NCBI GenBank assembly: GCA_003852805.1 | Contig: RDDY01000029.1 | Coordinates: forward strand, 1-19,325 | Direction: 5' to 3' | From: Chryseobacterium sp. | GTDB lineage: Bacteria; Bacteroidota; Bacteroidia; Flavobacteriales; Weeksellaceae | DNA: 19,325 bases | In this document: piece by piece, positions 13,782-19,325 of the stretch | Position numbering within the stretch: position 1 is the first letter of the stretch | Layout of the letters: each line of letters begins with the position of its first letter | The notes under the pieces: model-generated | What the model was told of the DNA's origin: nothing | The model's input: the letters and a program-made list of their open reading frames with translations, nothing else | Database searches by the model: none | Made by a program: the position numbers and the translations under genes

Positions 13782-14240
13782 ATGAAACTTACCCTAAAAA
13801 CCATTTCACTCTGTTTGTTTTTTCTCAATGCTTTCGGCAGCGCACAGAGCATTACCGACAGATCACAGTTAAATAAAATGCCGGATATAGTTTGGACAGA
13901 TAATATACGTCTGGCCGATTTCCTGAAGAGACTGAAAATACCGATAAAATGTTTAGGATATATTTACCATGAAGGGAGCGAGCAGGCAAGTACGATAACA
14001 CTAAGGTTTGAGAACAGAGCGGAGCACAATAAATTAAAACAAAAAAACATGCGTCCTGCTACCGTTAATCTTTTTTTCAACAATGATGAAGCTACTAAAT
14101 CTGCATTTAAGGTCTTCAATAAACGATATGGTTATGTGGAGGGAGATTCTGTTGATGTTGCCTTAAAAAACTTAAGAGATTTAAAGATCGTCTATTCCAT
14201 AATATATGGAGACACATACCGCAGTGATGGTTCGCTTTAA
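13782..14240 (+). CDS. small secreted protein of unknown function
   Basis: The 152-residue protein has a signal peptide (MKLTLKTISLCLFFLNAFGSAQ), probably cut after SA. The mature part shows LADFLKRLKIPIKCL, a central beta-like section ending ATVNLFFNNDE, and NLRDLKIVYSIIYG at the C-terminus. I know no family for it. The same order of blocks appears in the next gene (YFLDHIKLEIKSL, VRITVIFNQ, KLGDLKIIDIYVTG), so the two are probably diverged paralogs. A 104-nt gap precedes it, with a weak TATCTTTA box at 13724-13731 and an unsupported 22-codon frame at 13679-13747. Confidence 0.7.
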   Translation: MKLTLKTISLCLFFLNAFGSAQSITDRSQLNKMPDIVWTDNIRLADFLKRLKIPIKCLGYIYHEGSEQASTITLRFENRAEHNKLKQKNMRPATVNLFFNNDEATKSAFKVFNKRYGYVEGDSVDVALKNLRDLKIVYSIIYGDTYRSDGSL

Positions 14241-14300
14241 TCTTCAAGTTGCGGTTTAGATTTGATTTGCGGTTGCCTCACTCGTTATAACACTCCCACC

Positions 14301-14741
14301 ATGAGAACAGTTCTGAAAATAATCTTTTTATCATTTGTGTTTCTAAGCAATTATTCCTGCGCGCAAGTTGTAACATTAAGGACACCCTCACAAGCAAAGC
14401 TGATGGAAGCCAATAAAAAAGATTTTATCGGCAAGTCATTGAGTTATTTTCTGGACCATATCAAACTGGAGATAAAATCGTTGGTCCCAACGCCAAATAA
14501 AGATCCAAAAGAAGTAAACAGGTTGAGCTTTATTTTCGTGCCGTACAGCGAATACCGCAAAACGCCTGACAATGAAAAACCGGTACGAATCACTGTCATC
14601 TTCAATCAAGGTTGGGACTGGCAGGATAGCAAAAACAGATGTAAATCCTCTATACCTGACTGCATCACCTGGACAAAAGAAGATGAGAAGAAACTCGGTG
14701 ATCTGAAGATTATCGATATCTATGTGACAGGTAAAGAGTGA
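14301..14741 (+). CDS. small secreted protein, paralog of its upstream neighbour
   Basis: The 146-residue protein starts at ATG 14301, which begins a clear signal sequence (MRTVLKIIFLSFVFLSNYSCAQ); a longer in-frame start at 14262 adds 13 residues in front of it. The Cys before AQ could be lipidated, but Asn at -3 makes a plain signal peptide more likely. Block order matches the preceding gene: an amphipathic YFLDHIKLEIKSL, a strand-like VRITVIFNQ, and KLGDLKIIDIYV near the end. Two cysteines (in RCKSSIPDC) could form a disulfide, absent from the paralog. Function unknown. It is the last gene of the island; a terminator follows about 50 nt later. Confidence 0.7.
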   Translation: MRTVLKIIFLSFVFLSNYSCAQVVTLRTPSQAKLMEANKKDFIGKSLSYFLDHIKLEIKSLVPTPNKDPKEVNRLSFIFVPYSEYRKTPDNEKPVRITVIFNQGWDWQDSKNRCKSSIPDCITWTKEDEKKLGDLKIIDIYVTGKE

Positions 14742-14792
14742 TGATCAAGTGTCTGTGCACACAACCGCGAAATCAATTGCGTTCTCCTTAAT

Positions 14793-14821
14793 AAACCTCT
14801 CAAGCTTCGGGAGGTTTTTTT
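14793..14821 (+). terminator. second copy of the rpmE2-type terminator, ending the island
   Basis: AAACCTCTC (14793-14801) pairs with GGGAGGTTT (14809-14817), nine base pairs with one G-U, loop AAGCTTC, then a seven-T run (14815-14821). Confidence 0.85.
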
Positions 14822-14832
14822 GTTCAACAAAT
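14808..14832 (+). repeat. 25-bp direct repeat, copy 2
   Basis: Identical to 11671-11695: the terminator 3' arm, seven T and the next eleven bases. The copies lie 3137 bp apart and flank four exported-protein genes. Confidence 0.85.
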
Positions 14833-14851
14833 TCACTCCGTGCTTTATTCG

Positions 14852-14859
14852 TATTTTTG
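14852..14859 (+). promoter_or_regulatory. -7 promoter box (TATTTTTG) of the GlmU-like gene
   Basis: TATTTTTG is an exact TAnnTTTG match 15 nt before the ATG at 14875. No TTTG is found 19-21 nt upstream; the repeat ends in that region. Confidence 0.5.
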
Positions 14860-14874
14860 GCGAAATTTAATGCT

Positions 14875-16035
14875 ATGCGGCTCGTTTTCTCTGACGCACA
14901 ATACTGGACAGATTTTTTACCCTTAAGCTTTACCCGACCGATGGCCGAGATGCGCTGTGGGATCCTGACGTTTGCCGAACGCTGGAAAAAACTGCTGGAA
15001 ACCGAGGATTGCACTTATATCACTGAGGATTTCCTGCAACAAAAATTCCAAGAACCGAGAAAGATTCAATCCTTGTTCTTGGTGCCCAACTTTCTGCCCA
15101 CGCCAAAGGTGCTGGAGCAAATCAAAAACCTACAGCCCGGATACGCTTTGGCATACGAAGACGAAGTGGTGGCAGCCAATATCGACCTGAATAATTTTTC
15201 ACTGGGAAATATCGAGCGCGTGGACGATTTGTCAGAATCCGTTGTCTTTTATAAGAAACATACTGATCTGTTCAGTTTCAACCGAGAAGCGATCGAATAC
15301 GATTTTCAATTGCTGACCAAGAATCGGCAATCGCAGCCGCTTTCCTCTACCAACGGTTTGCGCGGCGACTCCGGAAAGCTTTTTATTGAAGAAGGTGCAG
15401 TCGTAGAATATGCCATCATCAATGTAGAGGACGGCCCCGTGTACATCGGGAAAAACGCCGAAGTGATGGAAGGAAGCCTCATCCGCGGACCGCTGATGCT
15501 GGGCGAAAGCGCTAAGTTAAACCTCGGTGCAAAAGTCTACGGCCCCACTACCATCGGGCCGCATTGTAAGGTCGGCGGCGAGGTAAACAATATTGTGATC
15601 TTCGGCTATTCCAACAAAGGTCATGACGGATTCGTGGGCAATTCGGTCATCGGCGAATGGTGTAATCTGGGCGCTGACACCAATTCGTCCAACCTGAAAA
15701 ACAATTACGCCGAGGTCAAGCTTTGGTCGTACAAAGACAAGCGATTCAAGTCTACCGGTTTGCAGTTCTGCGGCCTGATCATGGGCGACCATTCAAAAAC
15801 GGCGATCAACACACAATTGAATACCGGAACGGTTGTAGGCGTGGCGGCAAACGTTTTCAAACCGGGCTTTCCGCCGAACCATGTGGAGAGCTTCTCTTGG
15901 GGCGGGCATGCGCATGATGAGAAATTCCGGCTGGATAAAGCCTTCGAGGTTGCAGAAAAAGTGATGCAACGCCGAAAGGTGGATTTAACCGACGAAGACC
16001 GCGATATCCTTACGCATATTTACCACAATTACTGA
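14875..16035 (+). CDS. GlmU-family putative sugar nucleotidyltransferase/acyltransferase
   Basis: The 386-residue protein resembles the alternative GlmU family of Bacteroidota (named bifunctional UDP-GlcNAc diphosphorylase/GlcN-1-P acetyltransferase, putative). The N-terminus MRLVFSDAQYWTDFLPLSFTRPMAEMRCG lacks the usual nucleotidyltransferase loop LAAGxGTRM, so uridyl transfer is doubtful or altered. From about residue 175 to 330 it has hexapeptide-repeat turns (PVYIGKNAEVMEGSLIRGP, AKLNLGAKVYGPTTIGPHCKVGG), a left-handed beta-helix as in acyltransferases, then NNYAEVKLWS and a C-terminal helix. I use ATG 14875, since any earlier start runs through the terminator. Probably rpmE2's original neighbour. 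Its end overlaps the convergent DUF72 gene by 7 bp. Confidence 0.85.
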   Translation: MRLVFSDAQYWTDFLPLSFTRPMAEMRCGILTFAERWKKLLETEDCTYITEDFLQQKFQEPRKIQSLFLVPNFLPTPKVLEQIKNLQPGYALAYEDEVVAANIDLNNFSLGNIERVDDLSESVVFYKKHTDLFSFNREAIEYDFQLLTKNRQSQPLSSTNGLRGDSGKLFIEEGAVVEYAIINVEDGPVYIGKNAEVMEGSLIRGPLMLGESAKLNLGAKVYGPTTIGPHCKVGGEVNNIVIFGYSNKGHDGFVGNSVIGEWCNLGADTNSSNLKNNYAEVKLWSYKDKRFKSTGLQFCGLIMGDHSKTAINTQLNTGTVVGVAANVFKPGFPPNHVESFSWGGHAHDEKFRLDKAFEVAEKVMQRRKVDLTDEDRDILTHIYHNY

Positions 16036-16760
16036 TGAAGCTGTCGCAGATAAATCTGCACAAAGCGCGCATTGTCCAAAGCAGCGCCGGACATGGTATT
16101 GTTGAAGACCAGAAAAGCTTTCTCAACTTCAGTACTGACAAGTCCATCCACAATGCTTATTAAAAACTGTTCACTGTAAGAACTGTTGTACAGTTTCTCG
16201 CGCCCGTGGAAACGGTAGTAAGCGGCATCAGCTGTTATTACGAGATCTTCAGGAAGTTTGGGATAACTCTCGCTACAGAAGCTGAGCTGATGCTGATGTA
16301 GAGCTTCAAAAACTTCGCTGCGCCACCAACTGCTGTGACGGAACTCGACAAAGTTGGTAAAGGCCGGGTCGAGCAGTTGGACTATATCCTTCAGCCGTTC
16401 TTCAGAAAAATGGTAGGACGGCGGCAGCTGAAACAGTATACCACCGAGTTTTTCCTGTAGACCTTCTTTAACCCGATCATAAAACTCCAATGTTAACGGC
16501 CTGGCATCAGCGGTCATCCGTTTGATATGTGTGATGTCTTTCGGCGCTTTAACAATAAAACTGAAATCGGCTGGAGCGCGATTGTACCAGCTTTGTAAAG
16601 TCGTCAGCCTTGGGAAATGGTAGAAGGTGGTGTTGAGTTCTACCGTATCGAAATGCTCGGCGTAAAACTCGAAGTATTTATTTGACGGCAAGCCTTCAGG
16701 ATAGAAAATTTCCCTCCATTCGCGGTAGCTGAAACCGCTGCACCCCACACGTATTTCCAT
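16029..16760 (-). CDS. DUF72 (YecE-like) domain protein
   Basis: The 243-residue protein matches DUF72 over its full length: MEIRVGCSGFSYREWREIFYPEGLP, YAEHFDTVELNTTFYHFP, FSFIVKAPKDITHIKR, the GGILFQLPPSYHF block, NFVEFRHSSWW, YYRFHGREKLY, and FLVFNNTMSGAALDNA near the end. The family has a TIM-barrel fold and no settled function; Glu and His residues in FVEFRHSSW suggest an enzyme. The gene is convergent with the GlmU-like gene, and the two stop codons overlap such that 7 bp are shared. It lies back-to-back with the sigma-factor operon, with only 71 bp between the two start codons. Confidence 0.93.
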   Translation of the reverse strand: MEIRVGCSGFSYREWREIFYPEGLPSNKYFEFYAEHFDTVELNTTFYHFPRLTTLQSWYNRAPADFSFIVKAPKDITHIKRMTADARPLTLEFYDRVKEGLQEKLGGILFQLPPSYHFSEERLKDIVQLLDPAFTNFVEFRHSSWWRSEVFEALHQHQLSFCSESYPKLPEDLVITADAAYYRFHGREKLYNSSYSEQFLISIVDGLVSTEVEKAFLVFNNTMSGAALDNARFVQIYLRQLHQ

Positions 16761-16831
16761 TAACTTTAATTATTTTTCATCACAATGTAATATTTGTGCC
16801 CTTTCGGTTGTCTTACCTATAAACGCTCGCT

Positions 16832-17350
16832 ATGGATCAACAATGCTTTAAAGAAACGGTCTTCATTCTAAGGGATGAACTGTACCGTTTTGCAAAGCGT
16901 TTCCTGATCAGCGGCGACGAAGCAGAAGATGTAGTGCAGGAACTGATGCTAAAATTTTGGCAAACGAGGAATGAACTGTCGAAGTACAACAATCTAAAAG
17001 CTTTTGCCATGAGAGCGGTGAAGAACGAGTGCCTGAACCGTTTGAAACACCACGAGATAAAACAGCAGTACCGAAACAGTTTTGACGGCAATGACAGTTA
17101 TCAATCGCCAAGCGACGGTATAAAAGAGCAGATCATTGCCTTTATCAATCAACTTCCGACGAAGCAACGGGTGGTGATTCACCTGCGAGATGTAGAGGAA
17201 TACGAAATCGCTGAAATAGCTGAAGTGCTGGAAATGGCAGAAAACGCGGTTCGGGCAAATCTTACCAGAGCACGCCAAACCATCCGCGAGCAGATCACCG
17301 GTTTCATGGAAATGGAAAAAAGAGCAGTGGAAAGATTCAGTCAAATTTAA
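16832..17350 (+). CDS. RNA polymerase ECF-type sigma factor
   Basis: The 172-residue protein has only regions 2 and 4 of sigma-70, as extracytoplasmic-function sigma factors do. Region 2 is about residues 8-72 (ELYRFAKRFLISGDEAEDVVQ, then LMLKFWQTR and FAMRAVKNECLNRLK). Region 4 is about 105-160 with a helix-turn-helix (LPTKQRVVIHLRDVEEYEIAEIAEVL, then NAVRANLTRARQTIRE). It redirects RNA polymerase to a small set of promoters. It heads a four-gene operon; the next gene begins on the base after its stop codon. Upstream, TAATATTTG at 16789-16797 resembles a -7 box with one extra base, so the promoter is unsure; autoregulation is possible but untested. Confidence 0.92.
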   Translation: MDQQCFKETVFILRDELYRFAKRFLISGDEAEDVVQELMLKFWQTRNELSKYNNLKAFAMRAVKNECLNRLKHHEIKQQYRNSFDGNDSYQSPSDGIKEQIIAFINQLPTKQRVVIHLRDVEEYEIAEIAEVLEMAENAVRANLTRARQTIREQITGFMEMEKRAVERFSQI

Positions 17351-18022
17351 ATGAAGATGGACCCAAAAGAATACGAACAATTGTTCAGTAAATTTTTCTC
17401 AGGCGACACCGGCTTGGAAGAAGAAAAGCAGTTGAAGAATCATAAAGAGCACGGCGCACAAGCCTATTTTGAAGCCTTGCATACAGAGAAGAACGAAAGA
17501 ATGGATTGGAGCTTCGACGAAATGATGCAACAAACCCCGAGCCCTCTGAGCATTGTGAAACCTAAGAAGCGTGCTCCGATTAAACCCTTGTTTTGGTTGG
17601 CCGCCTCGGTAGCAATAATCTTCGGCAGCTATTTCCTGATGAGCGAAAACCATCGCCCACGAGAAACAACGCAGCAAGTTGTTAAGACGTATTCGAAAAC
17701 AATTACGTCGCCAACGGTTCCGGAACAAATCGCGGAAATCCCCGAACCGATTGCAACAGAGCGTATCGCATCGGTGGAAACCGCTGTTGCAAAGACCGTG
17801 AAGCAGTCTGAAGAACCATCGACCGAAATTTATCGTGCAGATACCGCGGAGAAAACAACTGTTGAAGATGAAAACTACGTCGTTGTAAACGGAAAAAAAA
17901 TCTACGATGAAGAAACTGCACTCCTTTATACCGAAGCAGCGCTGCGGCTGCTAAGCGAGAACCTAAACCAAACGGTAGCCTACGCGGCGCCGATCGAGAA
18001 AATGTCTGTAACCATCAAATAA
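17351..18022 (+). CDS. probable membrane-anchored anti-sigma factor
   Basis: The 223-residue protein has an acidic, cytoplasmic-looking N-terminal region (about 1-75, DPKEYEQLFSKFFSGDTGLEEE), a basic stretch KPKKRAPIK, one membrane segment at about 80-97 (LFWLAASVAIIFGSYFLM) and a periplasmic tail of about 125 residues rich in Thr, Glu and Pro. This topology and the direct fusion-like spacing (ATG directly after the sigma stop) suggest it holds the sigma factor inactive. No HxxxCxxC zinc motif is present, so it is not a zinc-type anti-sigma, and it is not a FecR-type. The signal sensed is unknown. Confidence 0.75.
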   Translation: MKMDPKEYEQLFSKFFSGDTGLEEEKQLKNHKEHGAQAYFEALHTEKNERMDWSFDEMMQQTPSPLSIVKPKKRAPIKPLFWLAASVAIIFGSYFLMSENHRPRETTQQVVKTYSKTITSPTVPEQIAEIPEPIATERIASVETAVAKTVKQSEEPSTEIYRADTAEKTTVEDENYVVVNGKKIYDEETALLYTEAALRLLSENLNQTVAYAAPIEKMSVTIK

Positions 18023-18029
18023 TAAAATC

Positions 18030-18551
18030 ATGAAAAAGTTAACCACCCTCCTCATTGTTTGTGCCATGTCGCTCAGCGTTTCTGCACAGAAACTTCAGAT
18101 CAACCAAATCTTCGATAGGTATCAGGAAGCCGAAGGCGTCACTGCCATCACGGTCGCCAAACCCATGTTCAGAATGCTTTCAAAAATGAAAGTGGATGAC
18201 GAAGACATGCAGAAAATAATGCCGTTGCTGAACAAAGTAAACAGCCTGAAAATGCTGATTATGGAAGCGCCCGATAAATCAACCGATACCAATGCGCTGA
18301 TGCGTACAAGAGCCCAAAATGAAATCGCGAGCGCGGTAAAAGGATTGAATTACCAAGAATTGATTACGGTGAACAGCAAGGATAGCAAGATTAAATTCCT
18401 GACGGCGGATACCACCAAAGACACGTTCGACAATCTGTTGCTAAGCATCAACTCCGAAGGCAACAGCATCTTGATGATGCTTGACGGAAAAGTGTCAATG
18501 GACGACGTTTCCAAATTGATCAGTGAAGAACAGACCACCGCTAAAAAATAA
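18030..18551 (+). CDS. secreted DUF4252 protein
   Basis: The 173-residue protein has a signal peptide (MKKLTTLLIVCAMSLSVSAQ) and a DUF4252 domain: IFDRYQEAEGVTAITVAKPMF at the start, a central KVNSLKMLIMEAP, and LLLSINSEGNSILMMLDGKVS and DVSKLISE near the end. The function of the family is unknown. It follows the anti-sigma gene by 7 nt and precedes a second DUF4252 gene by 3 nt. Being in the operon of an envelope sigma factor suggests it is a target or part of sensing. Confidence 0.88.
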   Translation: MKKLTTLLIVCAMSLSVSAQKLQINQIFDRYQEAEGVTAITVAKPMFRMLSKMKVDDEDMQKIMPLLNKVNSLKMLIMEAPDKSTDTNALMRTRAQNEIASAVKGLNYQELITVNSKDSKIKFLTADTTKDTFDNLLLSINSEGNSILMMLDGKVSMDDVSKLISEEQTTAKK

Positions 18552-18554
18552 GTC

Positions 18555-19061
18555 ATGAAGAAAGCTATAATCATTGCAGTTGCGGCCTTTTCACTACAAT
18601 CTTGTTTGATGTCCGGTCGTCCGAACAGAGAATTCATGCCGGCGTCTGTTGTTGTTGCACCTGAGGCAAAGTTTACCACCCTAAATATGCCGATGTTTGC
18701 TGTGCGGCCGTTTATCAATAAACAGCTGAAACAAGATGGCGACAGCGAACAATTGGTCCGACTGATGAAGAAGATCAAAAAGGTACGGATCACGACCGTC
18801 GAAAACAGCAGTCCCGCCATGCGGCAGGCTTTCGACACAGAGTTGAAGAAACAGCAGTTTCAGGATTGGGTAACGGTGAACAGTGAGGGTCAGAAAATCA
18901 ACATCCTGGCACAACAGCGCGGCGAGCAGATCAGAAAATTACTCATCGCCGTGAACAGTGAAGATCAGATTGTATACATTGATCTGAAAGGTAAGTTTAC
19001 GGTTGATGACATCTCTGCCTTAGCAAATGCAACGGAGAACCGAAAGAAAAATAAAAAATGA
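18555..19061 (+). CDS. DUF4252 lipoprotein
   Basis: The 168-residue protein has a lipoprotein signal with Cys17 in LQSC and a DUF4252-like domain with TLNMPMFAVRPFI, IKKVRITTVENSSP, DWVTVNSEGQKINILAQ and LLIAVNSEDQIVYIDLKGKFTVDDIS. It aligns block by block with the preceding protein (ITVNSKDSKIKFL; LLLSINSEGNSILMMLDGKVSMDDVS), so the pair arose by duplication, one copy soluble and one lipid-anchored. It starts 3 nt after the previous stop and ends the operon. Its stop overlaps an ATGA with a 19-codon frame (19058-19117), which I do not regard as a proven gene. Confidence 0.85.
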   Translation: MKKAIIIAVAAFSLQSCLMSGRPNREFMPASVVVAPEAKFTTLNMPMFAVRPFINKQLKQDGDSEQLVRLMKKIKKVRITTVENSSPAMRQAFDTELKKQQFQDWVTVNSEGQKINILAQQRGEQIRKLLIAVNSEDQIVYIDLKGKFTVDDISALANATENRKKNKK

Positions 19062-19237
19062 GAAAGCTTTGTATAAAGAAAACGGACCCGACAATTGGTT
19101 CCTTTTTAATTCGATAACCGCCGACAAATCGTGCAACAGCTATCGCACATTAATTATGCAGTGGACATCTTAGTTACGGCAAATCGCGTGGATGGCAGTC
19201 AAGAGATTTCCGCATGTGCTATAACCGCCCATAACAA

Positions 19238-19270
19238 AAAACCCTCATACCGTAATGGTATGAGGGTTTT
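19238..19270 (-). terminator. intrinsic terminator of the rRNA operon
   Basis: AAAACCCTCATACC (19238-19251) and GGTATGAGGGTTTT (19257-19270) form a perfect 14-bp stem with a 5-nt loop. On the minus strand it is followed by further T residues, right after the 5S 3' end. Confidence 0.9.
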
Positions 19271-19280
19271 GATAAAGACC

Positions 19281-19325
19281 GGCGGCGACCTACTCTTCCG
19301 CGTTAGCAGTACCATCGGCGCTGGC
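19281..19325 (-). rRNA. rrf: 5S ribosomal RNA, 3' end (partial)
   Basis: The minus strand reads GCCGATGGTACTGC, then GGAAGAGTAGGTCGCCGCC, the conserved 3' part of bacterial 5S rRNA as known from Flavobacteriia. About 45 nt lie in the window and the gene enters from the right edge. The mature end may extend up to four bases further, to 19277. An rRNA operon (16S-23S-5S) is expected beyond the window. Confidence 0.88.

Noticed and set aside
14749..14874. A longer N-terminus for the GlmU-like protein
   Set aside because: The extension would be translated through a terminator hairpin and its T-run, and a promoter box lies at 14852-14859.
1..19325. tRNA genes, CRISPR arrays, insertion sequences, integrase or phage genes
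   Set aside because: I looked on both strands and saw no cloverleaf-like sequences, regularly spaced repeats, inverted-repeat ends or recombinase motifs; the only repeat pair of note is the duplicated terminator.

Overview
The window looks like a chromosomal piece of a member of the Bacteroidota, class Flavobacteriia, most like the Chryseobacterium/Weeksellaceae group. The evidence is the ribosomal proteins L13, S9, S2 and a cysteine-free type B L31, promoter boxes of the TAnnTTTG type instead of TATAAT, few Shine-Dalgarno sequences, and lineage-typical families (DUF3667, DUF4252, the alternative GlmU family, and a modular lipoprotein next to a probable DUF6705 protein). Hand-counted lines in core genes reach 55-60% GC, which seems high for that group, while lines in the 13.2-14.1 kb region fall to 22-32%.

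Layout. 1-973 (minus): DUF3667 membrane protein, cut by the window edge. 1168-3076 (plus): rplM-rpsI, then rpsB with its own promoter and leader, ended by a strong terminator; tsf does not follow rpsB. 3124-4281 (plus): MFS efflux transporter, convergent with 4336-11247 (minus). That block reads, in transcription order, beta-helix lipoprotein, MazG-like pyrophosphohydrolase, aroA, short-chain dehydrogenase and an Omp85-type outer-membrane protein, all overlapping or within 2 nt; after two small hairpins come a CarboxypepD_reg-like secreted protein and trmB, each with its own TAnnTTTG box. 11295-11684 (plus): rpmE2 with a consensus promoter and strong terminator. 11696-14792 (plus): an AT-rich accessory island of four exported proteins. 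14875-16035 (plus): GlmU-like protein, overlapping by 7 bp the convergent DUF72 gene (16029-16760, minus). 16832-19061 (plus): ECF sigma factor, probable anti-sigma factor and two exported DUF4252 proteins. 19238-19325 (minus): terminator and 3' end of a 5S rRNA gene, the tail of an rRNA operon entering from the right.

The most interesting part is the island at 11.7-14.8 kb. The rpmE2 terminator is duplicated on its other side: hairpin plus an exact 25-bp direct repeat at 11671-11695 and 14808-14832. This suggests the island was inserted between rpmE2 and the GlmU-like gene. Its first gene is a lipoprotein with a low-complexity linker and a C-terminal domain carrying a JAMM-like HxH...SxxD motif; it is followed by a probable DUF6705 protein and two small secreted proteins that look like diverged paralogs. 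The sigma/anti-sigma/DUF4252 operon is a second coherent unit, probably a cell-envelope signalling system of unknown input.
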